From positions 124,001 to 188,000 of the forward strand of contig NW_013171830.1 in the NCBI RefSeq assembly GCF_000151665.1: 64,000 nucleotides of DNA. The letters are read 5' to 3'. The translations under genes were made by a program, and so were the position numbers. Every line of letters begins with the position of its first letter. The first letter of the stretch is position 1. The notes under the pieces are model-generated. The model saw only the letters and a list, made by a program, of their open reading frames with translations, did not search any database and had not been told where the DNA came from. Below are positions 36,751-47,627 of this stretch, one piece after another. This stretch comes from Blastocystis hominis (lineage: Eukaryota; Sar; Bigyra; Opalinata; Blastocystidae).

Positions 36751-38415
36751 ATGAATTTACAAAGAAATGAGTATGTTCTTGGAATTGATCTCGGTACTAC
36801 GAATACTTGTGCTGCAATTATGACTTCCAGAACTCCAGACCCGATAGTTATATCATATTCTGACAGTAGTCGTCTTTTAAAATCATGTGTTAAATACAGT
36901 AAACCATTTGATGTTGGTTCAGCTGCCTATAAACATCTTACTTACGGTTTACCTGGGGTTGTAAAGAATTCGAAAAGAATAATCGGAAGGTATTATAAAG
37001 ATGAAGTTGTGCAGAAATGTGTAAAGGATCATCTATGTGGAGCAGAAATAAAAGAAGTAAAAGGAAAACCAGTTTTCGTGATTGATGATACAACTCTTGT
37101 TTCTCCTAGTGATGTATCTTCAGCAATAATAAGACGAGTTGTTGAAAAGGCTGATGAATTTGTAAAGAGAGCATATGGTGATGAAATGAAATGTTTAAAA
37201 ATAGCAGTGACATTTCCTGCACATTTTGATAATAATCAACGTACTGCTACTCTATTGGCTGTAGAAAAAGCGGGAATTTCAAAAGAAAGACTGACAATGT
37301 TAAATGAGCCTTCTGCAGCTGCTTTCTATTATTGTAAATCGAACAAAATCGATAATCAAACGATTCTTGTATATGATTTAGGAGGTGGAACTTTCGATGT
37401 ATCGATAGTAAGAGTTGAAGGAAATGATTATAAAGTATTGAAATATGCCGGTAATTCATTTTTGGGAGGTGCTGATATTGACTCTTTATTTGCTAAAATA
37501 ATCGAAACGAAATATAAAGAAGAATATGATGTGCCCTTAATCGATACAAATAATGAAAGAATTCGTCGTCGTTATTATTTACGACTAAATGCAATCGCAG
37601 AACAAACAAAAATCCAATTATCAAACTTTGAAACTGTTGATGCTGATTTGAGTGTATTTGAAATACAAAACAAAAATGATTCTGAAGAAGAAGAAGAAGA
37701 AGAAGAAGAAGAAGAAATCATGTTAGACGTAACTCGTGAAGAATTGAATAACTGTATTAAAGAACTAGTTAATCAAACAATAGATACAGTTGAAAAATGT
37801 GTAAAAGATTGCAATATGAATGTTTCTGATATTGATCGAGTCGTAATGATTGGAGGATCGAGTCGACTAACAATGGTAAGAGATCGTTTAAGAAAACTAT
37901 TTGGAGACGAAAAATTGAGTGGAGCTGTAAATCCTGATGAAGCTGTTGCTTGTGGAGCTTGTCTAAGTCTTGTTGAAAAACTACATTTAACAGATCGAAT
38001 TGTATACAGTTTGGGTCAGAAATTGAGAGGTGGACTAGTTCAATGTCTAATTCCTCGTCAGACAGCTATTAAATTCACTAGTAAAGAAATTTCGACCCAT
38101 CCTGCTGGTGATTTCACACGTTATATAAGGTGTGCAATTTATCAAGGAAATGCAGACAAAGAAGGAGATACTAGTGAAACCACAGATCAGTGTGTATTGA
38201 TAGAAGAATATAAACTAGAAGGATACGATTATGCACCAGCATCAGAAATAACGTTCCTCACAACCTTTACAATTGACGAGTGGGGAATTATTCATGTAAT
38301 TGACAAATACAAAGAAAAGAACAAAGTGTTAGTAGATAAAATGTTCCGTTGGGAAGAACCAATAGAAACCAATTGTAATACTAACCAAGTAATTCTTCAA
38401 CGGGTTTTGAAGTAA
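36751..38415 (+). CDS. Intronless Hsp70-like chaperone, pair 1 copy b
   Basis: 554 residues, near-identical to copy a across most of its length and its flanks. It differs in discrete blocks: residues 80-100 (KYYRDKTVERCIREN versus RYYKDEVVQKCVKDH), the central insert, which is poly-Glu (NDSEEEEEEEEEEEE) instead of Ser/Asp repeats, and a few residues near 450. ATPase motifs are intact, lid missing, as in copy a. The pattern of identity with sharp divergent patches points to gene conversion or block-wise diversification. No intron, AT-rich, TAA stop. Confidence 0.88.
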   Translation: MNLQRNEYVLGIDLGTTNTCAAIMTSRTPDPIVISYSDSSRLLKSCVKYSKPFDVGSAAYKHLTYGLPGVVKNSKRIIGRYYKDEVVQKCVKDHLCGAEIKEVKGKPVFVIDDTTLVSPSDVSSAIIRRVVEKADEFVKRAYGDEMKCLKIAVTFPAHFDNNQRTATLLAVEKAGISKERLTMLNEPSAAAFYYCKSNKIDNQTILVYDLGGGTFDVSIVRVEGNDYKVLKYAGNSFLGGADIDSLFAKIIETKYKEEYDVPLIDTNNERIRRRYYLRLNAIAEQTKIQLSNFETVDADLSVFEIQNKNDSEEEEEEEEEEEIMLDVTREELNNCIKELVNQTIDTVEKCVKDCNMNVSDIDRVVMIGGSSRLTMVRDRLRKLFGDEKLSGAVNPDEAVACGACLSLVEKLHLTDRIVYSLGQKLRGGLVQCLIPRQTAIKFTSKEISTHPAGDFTRYIRCAIYQGNADKEGDTSETTDQCVLIEEYKLEGYDYAPASEITFLTTFTIDEWGIIHVIDKYKEKNKVLVDKMFRWEEPIETNCNTNQVILQRVLK

Positions 38416-38519
38416 CAATTTACAAATGATCGTACTATTTGTTTGAATTAATATCGAAATGAAATGAAACAAAAAGAAATGAACTGATATTCTATTACAA
38501 ATGAAAAGAGAAAAAGAAG

Positions 38520-38592
38520 CGCCCACCGGGGGGCTCGAACCCCCGACCACCAGGTTAAGAGCCTGGCGCTCTACCGACTGAGCTAGACGGGC
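38520..38592 (-). tRNA. trnK-CUU: tRNA-Lys, anticodon CTT
   Basis: The minus strand folds into a complete cloverleaf: acceptor arms GCCCGTC/GGTGGGC, A box TAGCTCAGTCGG, anticodon loop GCTCTTAAC with CTT, and B box GGTTCGAGCCC. No intron and no encoded CCA. Discriminator base G. It sits between the end of the Hsp70 duplication and the PMS2 promoter. Confidence 0.96.
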
Positions 38593-38668
38593 TTGTTAAT
38601 CTCCCTAAATTCTAACCTATGTAACTTAGATTTACTTTTTGCCACCTTTTTCAAATCTATTTTGGCAA

Positions 38669-41600
38669 ATGAATGGAAATCTTAAAAAAATAAATGCAAA
38701 TGATATTTCAAAGATTGCTAGCGGACAAGTTATTGTGGATCTGCGTTCTGTCATTAAGGAGTTAGTGGAGAATAGCTTGGTAAAATTGCATTTGGTTGAT
38801 TATTTGTAGGATGCCGGCGCTACGAATATTGATATTCGTTTGGTGAATTATGGAGCTGACTTGATTGAAGTTGTAGATAATGGTAATTACTTTCTGGTTC
38901 CTATAAGCGTAGGTAGTGGTATACTTGAAAGCGATTTTTCTGGTCTTGCTTTAAAGTATTACACTTCAAAAATCCATTCTTTTGGTGATATTAGGAGTAT
39001 TCATTCCTTTGGATTTCGGTATGCTTATTGTGTTTTGGCTTATACAGAGGCGAAGCATTAAGCTGTATTTGTGAGCTTAGTGGAGAGTTCGAGGTTGTTA
39101 CCCGCCATTCTTCGTCTGATATCGGATGGAATATCCGATACAATCCTGATGGAAGCATTGCTGCAAAGCATGAACGCGCTTGTAACAAAGGAACGACCAT
39201 CTCTGTCAAGAACCTGTTTGATCGGCTCCCGGTTCGCCGCCGAGCCTATCTTCATGCCTGCAAAACGCAGCTCTCGAACATGATTACATTGGTTCAGTCT
39301 TTTGCAATTAGTTCTTTGGGAGTTCGGTTTTCACTCACTCATCGTCCTTCTGCAGGAGCCTCCGTGACAACTATATTAAGTGTTCCGGTAGGGTCGTGCA
39401 TTCAAGTTGACTGCAGGCGAATTATTCTGTGAAACAGCGTCTTCAGAACGTTTTTGGGTCTTCGGTCGTTTCCACTTTAACCGAATTCGGCTCTTCTTTT
39501 TTCTTGCCTCATCCTGTTTCGGAAGAAGCCTCTCTGTCAGAAAGCATGATTAACAGCAGTGGAAGTGAGGAAGCGAAGCCCACGGTATCACAGAATGATT
39601 CAGACCGATTGCAGTTCGAGTTTTCTTCTACCTGTGAATGGAATCATGTGCTAAAGCGTGATCCATCGAACGAGCTTTTCGGCTTCGTGACTGGCTTTGT
39701 GTCGCGCGTTGGGAGCAGCTCAAACAGCAGCGATCGAGGAAATCAAAACATGAGCTCTCGAGGAAACGCTGCGAAGCAGCTGATTTTTGTGAACGGACGC
39801 ATGGTGGAGTATCGAAAAGTCCTTTTAGGATTCTCCCTCCAGCGTAGATCATGAACGCTTTGATCCAGGTTTGGAGGGACTATGAGCCGCGCACCCTCCC
39901 GGTCATGGTGATTAATTTTATTCTGCCTGGAGAGTACTTCGATATCAATCTCAGCACGGACAAACGGCAGATTTTGTTCGTTCGAGTCGTGATTGGAAAC
40001 GGATGTAAGTGTAGGAAGACGTTCTAATTGCGGCGTTTCAAGAAATCTTTCGCTCGGCTGTCGATGCGAGCAACTCCAACCTCCAGATCTCTTCTGTTTC
40101 GACTGGATCCAAGCGAACTAAAGTGGGGGCGAGTGGCTCAAAGGACTCGAAAAAGCTTTCCAACTCTGCCAATGAGAAGCCTCTCTTTTCAGAAAGTAAG
40201 AAATCGTCATCTGCAAAGCAAAGCAATCAATCAAACGATCCTCCTTCATCATCATCATCATCATCATCTGCTACTACTACTACTGCTAGCGATTTGCTTT
40301 TGGGAAAACAGAAGGAGCTTTCTCGGACCAAACGGGAGCAAGAAGAGCCAGCACCTCGCTCTTCTGATGTGAAAAGAAAACGCGTGGAAGAACTACCGAT
40401 ACAACCGGAATCGCAGCTGTTTCCCCCTGCATCGTCTCGCTCTTCGCTCCCGGTCGTCGTCGATCGCTGTAAGAAATCAAAAAAGCGGCGGGATCCCCAA
40501 CTCTCCGCCTCCCAATCGGTGTTACCGTTCGAATCGTCTTCTTCGCTTGCCGCCAAATCGTCATCTTCTTCCAAAACCGAATCGAATCCTCCTGTGAAAG
40601 CAGAAGATATCGAAGAAGGAACACTATTTCAAGACGCAGCTGACAAGCATTCCTCCACTCGAAAACCCTCTACTCTTTCCCCTCCGAGTTCTTCATTGAA
40701 ATCGAAATCCCAAAAGCCGGCGGCTTCGCCTCTTCCATCTTCTGGCGCCGATTCTTCGCTTGATTCTTCGAAGAAGCAAGATTCGCTTCTCGCTGCCTCT
40801 TCTTCGAACTTCTCTCAGCATTCGACGATTTCACAAGCATCCATTCTACGCCAGCTTGATGCACTGCCTCGAGCAGCTGTTCAGTCCTCAACGTATTGGC
40901 TGACTCCCTTTTTGCAGTCCGAATTCGCCGGAGAAAACGATGCTCATTCGGAGAATGTGGAAGTCGAGCTGACTCGAATCCTCTGTAAAGTTTTCGTTGG
41001 AGTTGTTTGTTGAGTGTGCAGGATAGTTTTAACGACATGGAAGTGATTGGCCAGTTCAATAATAGCTTTATTCTTTGTCAGCTCGACAAGGATCTGTATA
41101 TTTTAGACCAACATGCGTGTGATGAAAAGTCAAACTATGAGCATTTGATGAACGAAGTAGCGATCCATTCCCAGAAACTCATCAAGTTTCTTTTGCTTTG
41201 CTGCGATGTTTCATTAGGCCGATTCCGCTTGAACTCTCTCCCGACCAGGAATTCACAATCATCCACAACCAGGCCATCTTCAAACGCAATGGATTCGATA
41301 TCTCCATTTCGGAATCGCAGGAGCTCGGCCAGCGTCTTCAACTTACCTCGCTCCCCGCATCGAAGAAATACACTTTCTCCGTCGAGGACTTTTTGGAATT
41401 GGTGGGAACAGTGATGGAAACCGGAGGAATGGCGCAGCGAACGCCGAAGCTCGCCAAGATTCTCGCCACGCGAGCTTGCCATCAATCCGTTCGAGCAGGA
41501 GATCCGCTCAACTATCCCAAAATGGTTTCAGTAGGACTGGGTTTCTGGATGATTAGCAGATTGTTCGTCGGTTAGCTGAACTCGATCGTCCTTGGTCTTG

Positions 41601-41683
41601 TCCCCATGGGTTCATTCCCTTCTCCTTCACTCATTTCTAGACGTCCCACACTTCGTCATCTCGTTTCGCTGCATCATCAATAG
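38669..41683 (+). CDS. PMS2: PMS2/PMS1-type MutL mismatch-repair endonuclease
   Basis: MutL homologue that acts with MLH1; its C-terminal endonuclease nicks the strand with the error. The GHKL ATPase is clear: [59 protein letters not shown]. After a long Ser-rich linker comes the nuclease domain: [25 protein letters not shown] (complete DQHAx2Ex4E metal motif), [11 protein letters not shown] and CPHGRPT, the last defining PMS2 rather than MLH1. Introns: 38780-38809, 38883-38912, 39019-39047, 39388-39416, 39819-39847, 39980-40014, 40990-41021, 41186-41217, 41525-41556 and 41610-41640. Stop TAG 41681-41683, then TGTTTGTA. Confidence 0.95.
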
Positions 41684-41720
41684 CATTGTTTGTAACAAAC
41701 ACTCACCATTGCAACTGAAA

Positions 41721-41748
41721 AACAACAACAACAACAACAACAACAACA
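41721..41748 (+). repeat. (CAA)n microsatellite between convergent genes
   Basis: Nine AAC units in the 112-bp gap between PMS2 (+) and the four-helix membrane protein (-). On the minus strand it reads (TTG)n, so it may also stand in for the usual TGTTTGTT signal of that gene. Confidence 0.85.
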
Positions 41749-41795
41749 CGGAAAACAGTCACAATGATCGTGGCGTAGAGAGCCAAACTGGATTC

Positions 41796-42610
41796 TCACG
41801 CATGCTGAGGAAGCGTGGGAAGACTTGGGGTCGTTGCCTTGGGCTGCGTCGCAAGCACCAGAGTGTTCGGCTGCTGCGGTTTGTTCTCTGGAGGCTTTGC
41901 AAGCACCATGGCATTGGAAGGAGCCGACTGTGCAGAGGGCGCAGGCTTGTTGAACAGAACCATTTCCTGAGAGGTTTTGATGTCAGGCTTCTCCTGAACT
42001 ACGGGAGCTGCGGTCATCTCTAGAGGGTCGATCTTCTTGCCTTCTATTCATCAAAAGAGAGAAGTGGAAATACGGTTTTCAGCTAGGATGTCGCTGTAGA
42101 AGCGGATATGGAAATAGGCGTAAAGGAGATAGAAGAAGATGTCGAAAATAGCAAGGGAAGAAATCAAACGGAAGAAAACGATTGCTATCGTGCCACCTCC
42201 AACAATCTCGATCAAGTTCGATTGGGAACCATACAAAACAGAGACTACAATAAGATTCATGCATGTCATCATCGATAACCCAATGTAATAACCAATATAC
42301 AGTTCATTCTTCTTTAACTAAAAGTTACCAAAGAAAAACTCAACCCACAAGCTTGGACTTCGAAACCTTGTAGACATACATAAACACCATTAAGCAAATC
42401 ACATAAATGTCGTAAATCTTCATAACAACTCCCATTGCACTCTTAAAGGGAGAAGTGAATAGAGCACATATGCTGCAAATAACGAACAATACCGCAACAA
42501 CCTATCGATAAACACATTGCACTGTTGCTTACTTGGGCACAGTTCCACAAGAATTCGGCTACTTTAGACTTCTTTGCGTAATAATTTGCGATTCTGCCCT
42601 TTACAGACAT
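41796..42610 (-). CDS. Four-helix membrane protein of unknown function
   Basis: About 240 residues. ATG 42610, introns 42502-42532, 42318-42348 and 42044-42073, TGA at 41796. Four hydrophobic spans: VVAVLFVICSICALF, IYDIYVICLMVFMYVY, IGYYIGLSMMTCMNLIVVSV and a fourth ending FDIFFYLLYAYFHIRF. A cytosolic-looking, Pro/Gln/Ala-rich tail of 80 residues follows. The arrangement recalls tetraspan vesicle or plasma-membrane proteins, but no family signature is recognisable. Confidence 0.75.
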
Positions 42611-42652
42611 GGTACAAAAAAAGGTTTGTAAAAACGTTTTTGGGTAGAGATG

Positions 42653-43309
42653 CTATTTGCTGCGTGAGTGGTGTGGATAGAAGAAAAGCGGATTGGATTG
42701 GTTGGAATAAACAAGGTACGAAGGTATTTCGGTACTAACAGTTGATTCTCTTTTCGGTTCGTTGCTGCTCTGCTCAACGGAAGCGGTGTTTTCCACCATT
42801 GGATTGGCCATTTCGATTGTTTGCTGTGGCTGAGTAGCAGCATAGCGTAGCCGCTCTTCTTCTCTTGCTTTTCTGGCCTGCGCATCGGTGTACATGCGGA
42901 TTCCCCACCAGATACTCCAAGCCCATCCGATGATGATCCAGGCAAGACCAAATTGTAAGATTCCGGTAATACACACGGCCCAGTCCCAACCATGATATTC
43001 GACATCTGTCCAGCTCGCAATTACTGTTGCAAGACCTAGTATTTATCGGATCAGCTCTACCCAACCAGGTATGACACAGTTCACTACAAGATAGGCTAAG
43101 GAAGTGCTTGTAGCAATTTGAGGGATTCTCAAGAAATCTCCTTGTCGGTGTCGATTTTCTTGTGGTTCAGGATTTGGATGTTCTTGCTGAGCCGGTACTG
43201 GCTGTTCTGTTGACTGGGAAGAGTCAACAGGTGGAGGAACTTCATCTGTTGTTTGCTCTTGTATCGAGTTTTGCTGTTCTTGTGTTATGTTATCGTTTGA
43301 CAGTGACAT
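42653..43309 (-). CDS. Small two-helix membrane protein, possibly SPEC3/Stum-like
   Basis: About 208 residues. A hydrophilic Gln/Pro/Glu-rich head, then a hydrophobic hairpin: TSLAYLVVNCVIPGLATV, a short polar turn, and FGLAWIIIGWAWSIWWGIRMY, then a polar tail. The NCVIPGLATV segment resembles the N-ILFPG-GT signature of SPEC3/Stum-type proteins (weak inference). One intron at 43036-43065. Stop TAG at 42653. The start ATG at 43309 is the first in frame. Confidence 0.68.
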
Positions 43310-43408
43310 GACCAGTAATAATTGTGAGCATTTTAAAAGGATCCCTCTTTCAAGGATATTCGCCGAAGGGATAATGTTTAAAACAAACGATTCAATGCTA
43401 GCAACTCA

Positions 43409-45014
43409 TTAACTTTGCTGAATGGTAGCAATCGTACCAAGGGTTCCAAATACCACACCCAGAATTAGAATACACAAGCTTAAAGCTACTAAAAGGACGT
43501 TATTGGTCTTTTTCGCCTTCACCAAATATCGCAGATACATAATCGAAGGCAAAATCATCATGATCGTCGACGATCCAATCGCGCCCGTTATTCCAAGCAC
43601 GGTTCCCAAATTCTTCGCCACGATTGCAACGATGGTATCGATAGAGATGATCACAATGGTGACAATCGCCACTTTCCAATACTCTACTCAATCAGTCATT
43701 AAAGCCACGTTTACTGTGCATCGAGTCGCCCATCAGATCCAAAATCATATGACGAAGGGGATGAGACTAGGCATAATCGCTTCCATTCTTTCTTACAAAG
43801 AGGGGAATGCTGAAGCACATCGTTATCACTATCGCTACTCGACAGATCAGAATCAAAACATCGTGGATCGGGAAGGAATCCAACACATTGTTCGTCTAAT
43901 CCTCATTGAATTCGCAGATTCCCACAATATAACCGCAGAAAGAGTAGTAACCCGTCACTCCAGCTATCACATAGATAACCGAAATCGATAGGAACGACCA
44001 CGCAAGCACCGTAACCACGTTCTTCCTTGTGGGTTCTTTCATTTCAGCCAGAACAGGGACGAACTGCACTTGGCAAGTCGATGAAAAGCAGAAGAATGGG
44101 AGAGAAAAGAAAGCTCCCGCAGCAAAAGCAATCGCGGTAAACTACAATCAACGACAACAATCGTGGAAACATGATGCGATGAGCTTTCGACCGTACAATG
44201 CTCGCAACCTTCCAAGCAGGCCGTGAGGTTGGCATACTCGACTAGGGAGGGATCGTTCTGAATCACACACTGCTGAAGTGTGGAGCAAGCGAACGTGGCT
44301 TGATCGGCTAAAGCGCACGCTCCCGTTGTAGGAATTCGAATGATGAGCTAATCTCAAATGGATGGAATGTTGATACAGCAATGAGTAGATATGCGATGGC
44401 TCCTATGGAGACGAAGGATGTGAAGCGAAGATGATCCATCCGAGGGAGAAGGGCAGGAGGGATGATAAACAGAAGAGTAATGATTGATAGAAGACTCGAT
44501 CGATCGACAAACCAGTACATCCATGAACTCGGCTTCACAGACCCCAGGAATTTTTCCATGACGTAGTGAGATTCATCTGCAGCAACGATGGTATAGCTGA
44601 AAAGTGCGCCGAGGCCGTAGAGAACTTGGATGCAGTTGATAATGTATTCCGCTGGTTTCCCGAAAAGCTCTCTTCCCATTCCTGCGTATGTTGTACTACC
44701 TGTAAAGTAGTAAATTTCAGAGAGAAGGTAGCAGGTAACTGCGGAAAGGACTAGATAACAACTTGACATTTTGTCTTACATGCGAACAATACTAGGAACA
44801 AAACTCCTAGAAGCCAACCAAATTTTGAGACAGACATGGGTAATACCAGAATACCTGACCCTGAAAATAAAGAACAGAAATGACAACTACCTAAAATACC
44901 ATTTATTAGGTTATAAATTGATGAGCTAATGCTGGCAGTACGTATACTTTGCTCATCTGAATCGTCTTTTCCACTCTTGATTAAAGTCTCTCTTAGTTGC
45001 ACCTTTTCTTCCAT
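43409..45014 (-). CDS. AAAP-family (SLC38-like) amino-acid transporter
   Basis: Multi-spanning secondary transporter of amino acids. The N-terminus carries the family opening SSIYNLINGILGSGILVLP followed by repeated spans; the FCFSSTCQVQFVPVLAEMK segment and YSFCGYITNNVLDSFP match the middle of SLC38/AVT proteins. Between spans 5 and 6 lies a Cys-containing loop (ADQATFACSTLQQC) likely lumenal or extracellular. Seven introns: 44861-44890, 44751-44779, 44349-44377, 44142-44170, 43896-43925, 43767-43796 and 43684-43714. Stop TAA at 43409; the variant octamer CGTTTGTT is at 43382-43389. Substrate and membrane (plasma membrane or lysosome-like) cannot be told from sequence. Confidence 0.88.
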
Positions 45015-45149
45015 TCTTTGTGGTTCTATTAACAATAAGAAATTTATTGATGACACAAAAATTTGAGAAAACGGTTTATAGAACTTGCATAAGAAATTTC
45101 CGAGAAATTTATTGGGGTTAGTGATACAAACACGCAATTTGAAAGATTA

Positions 45150-45809
45150 CTATGTTTTTCGGAGATGATTCACCACATCTACCCAATTATAACCTCGAGG
45201 CAACTCTCCTGGCCGTGTCCAGTTGTTTTCTTCATGTTTCTTCTGCGCTTTGGTCTTTTGTTGGGGTTTTTCGGGTTTCGTTCCCTTTCTATCCTCTTCC
45301 TTCGGAGTTGAGGCACCTGCATCTTCCATCACATTTTCCGCGGAGGTAGCCTATGTGTAATGACTAATCTACAAAAATCGAACAGACTGTAGCCGATTCA
45401 GCCAGTTTTCGTGGTGATCAGTCAGTAATTGGGTAAGCGTAGACGAAAGTATGAATGTCATTGCCATTCCCATATATTGCTCACAGACTTCGATGAGTTG
45501 ATTAAGTAAATACTCCTTCTCGTCTGCCTTTATATCTATTGATATGATGCTCATCTCAGGTTTCTCATTTGGATAATCTAGGATAAAAATAATCAAAGAT
45601 CCACACTTTCTCCCCAATTTAGATCTAGAAGTGCTTTTAATGGAGACCCTCCATTTTTCATGGTCGATGATACACGAATTTGAATATGCACAGGGTCCTT
45701 GCCTACATTGCCATCAAGTGTTCAGAATTCTACTTAATACAATTAGTTCCTCCTCAGAATATATGAACGGGAGCGATTCCAACTCCTCTTCTTGCTCACT
45801 CGAGATCAT
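45150..45809 (-). CDS. RWDD4: RWD-domain protein RWDD4
   Basis: Small RWD protein. The N-terminus EEELESLPFIYSEEELI is followed by the YPNEKPEMS signature of RWD domains. The C-terminal ELPRGYNWVDVVNHLRKT matches almost exactly the end of animal RWDD4 (GELPRGWNWVDVVKHL), preceded by the same KKxxQKxH basic stretch. Three introns: 31-nt near 45735, 29-nt near 45597, and 33-nt near 45375. The start codon lies only 49 bp from the stop of the upstream gene on the same strand. A TGTTTGTA octamer is at 45125-45132. Molecular function of RWDD4 is poorly known. Confidence 0.87.
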
Positions 45810-45857
45810 TAGAATTTGTGTGTAACAAAAAGGAAGCAAACCGAAAAACCAAAAGAA

Positions 45858-47472
45858 TTAAAAGGTGATGAACGAAAAAGGATCAGGCTTTTCCTCTTCC
45901 TTCGGCTTCTCCTCTTCCTCTTCCTCTTCCACTTCCACTTCTTCCACTTCTTCTTCCTCCTCTTCTTCAGCCTCTTCCTTTTCTTCCTTCGGCTTCTCCG
46001 GTTCCATTACAGCAGGCATCGTGATATCATTCAGGAAGCTCAAGTCATCCGCTGTGGTTGTGGTCGTCGATTCTGCAGCATCGCCTCCCATTCCCAGGAA
46101 ATCATCCAGGCTTTCCTCTTCCTTCTTCGGCGCGGCCTTCTTAGCCACAGGCTTCTTAGCCACAGGCTTTTTAGCCACCGGTTTCTTAGCTACCGGTTTC
46201 TTGGCCACAGGCTTCTTGGCAGGAGCCGAAGCAGGCTTTTCCTCCGTCATTCCAAAGTCCAAATCGGCAAGATCATCAGCAGCATTGCTCTTGGGTTCCT
46301 CTTCCTCTTTGGGTTCTTCGTCGCCCATACCGAAATCGAAGTCATCGAATGTCTCTTCTTTCTTCGGTGCGGCCTTCTTAGCCACAGGCTTCTTGGCTAC
46401 CGGTTTCTTAGCGACTGGTTTCTTAGCTACCGGTTTCTTGGCCACAGGCTTCTCTTCTTCTTCTTCCTTGGGCTTTTCCTCAGTCATTCCAAAGTCCAAA
46501 TCGGCAAGGTCGTCAGCAGCATTACTCTTGGGCTCTTCCTCTTTCGGTTCTTCATCGCCCATACCGAAATCGAAGTCATCGAATGTCTCTTCTTTCTTCG
46601 GCGCGGCCTTCTTCACAGCAGGCTTTTTAGCCACAGGTTTTTTGGCTACCGGTTTCTTGGCCACAGGCTTCTCTTCTTCTTCCTTCGGTTCTTCACCCAT
46701 TCCAAAGTCCAAATCGGCAAGGTCGTCAGCAGCGTTGCTCTTGGGTTCCTCCTCTTTCGGTTCTTCATCTCCCATACCCAAGAAATCGTCAATTTCGTCG
46801 ACCGGCTCCTCCTTCTTTGGCACCTTCTTCACTACCTTCTTCACCACCTTCTTCACAGCAGGCTTCTTAGCGACTGGTTTCTTGGCCACAGGCTTCTCTT
46901 CTTCTTCCTTCGGTTCTTCACCCATTCCAAAGTCCAAATCGGCAAGATCGTCAGCAGCATTACTCTTGGGTTCCTCCTCTTTCGGTTCTTCGTCGCCCAT
47001 ACCCAAGAAATCATCCATTTCATCGACCGGCTCCTCCTTCTTTGGAACCTTCTTCACCACCTTCTTCACTACCTTCTTCACAGTCTTCTTAGGAGCCGTA
47101 GTGCTATCTCCAGCAGCCTTCTTCACAGGGGCCTTCTTGGCTACCTTGGGAGAATCCTCAGTAGGGACGAAATCGCTGGAATATCCTCCCTCCTTCTTGA
47201 AGGCGCTCATCATCTTGGATTCCTTGATTTTCTCTCCCGTTTCCTAGTGATTAGCGCAAGTCAACGAAAATACGCTCAATTTGGACATAACCCCCTTTCC
47301 CATGGATTGGGCGCTCTCTCCCACCTTCTTAGTCACTCTAAAATGACAAAGGACGACAGGCAAAATACTCTCCTGCTTTTGAGATCATTTCCTTAAATGA
47401 GAATCCAGTGTGTCCTCGAGAACTGCCCTGAGCATCACCACCTTGTGCATGATCGTTTTTCTTTCCAAACAT
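45858..47472 (-). CDS. Lys/Pro/acidic repeat protein with DDFxxGMG motifs
   Basis: About 517 residues, mostly repeats. ATG 47472, introns 47338-47368 and 47244-47273, stop TAA 45858. The first 75 residues (FSFKEMISKAGEVTKKVGES) look like an amphipathic helix. Then four to five modules follow, each an acidic piece (DDFLGMGDEEPKEEEPKS, ADDLADLDFGMGEEP) plus a basic (VAKKP)n piece, ending in a poly-Glu stretch and DPFSFITF. Short D-F and DPF-type motifs resemble adaptor- or clathrin-binding peptides, so a vesicle-coat accessory role is a guess. Alternating strongly acidic and basic blocks are the main visible fact. Confidence 0.75.
46130..47080 (-). repeat. Modular tandem repeat, acidic block plus (VAKKP)n
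   Basis: Units of about 200-260 bp repeat four to five times; within each, 15-bp VAKKP units recur two to five times. DNA identity between units is high, including codons, so copy number probably changes by recombination. Confidence 0.85.
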
Positions 47473-47609
47473 TGTTTCTGCTTATCTAAGGCCTTACGAG
47501 CAGATTCAGGTTTTTACAGTAAAAATATCTATTAACAGCGCAATGAACCTGGTAATAATGAGAAAATCCAGAAATGCACTTGGGAATGACAAAATTTCGG
47601 CCAATATTG

Positions 47610-47617
47610 AACAAACA
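47610..47617 (-). terminator. Polyadenylation-associated octamer TGTTTGTT
   Basis: Exact octamer on the minus strand, ten bases past the EDEM-like stop. Confidence 0.65.
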
Positions 47618-47627
47618 ATAACGCACT

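Larger units (their letters stand above)
36569..38490 (+). repeat. Direct repeat copy 2 of Hsp70 island 1
   Basis: Second copy of 34418-36405. Its right end lies 30 bp before the tRNA-Lys gene. Confidence 0.93.

Noticed and set aside
45865-47396. Long plus-strand frames rich in Ser/Phe/Leu opposite the Lys/Pro repeat gene
   Set aside because: Antisense shadows of a low-complexity gene; the minus-strand frame has a start, 30-nt introns and a coherent end, the plus-strand frames do not.
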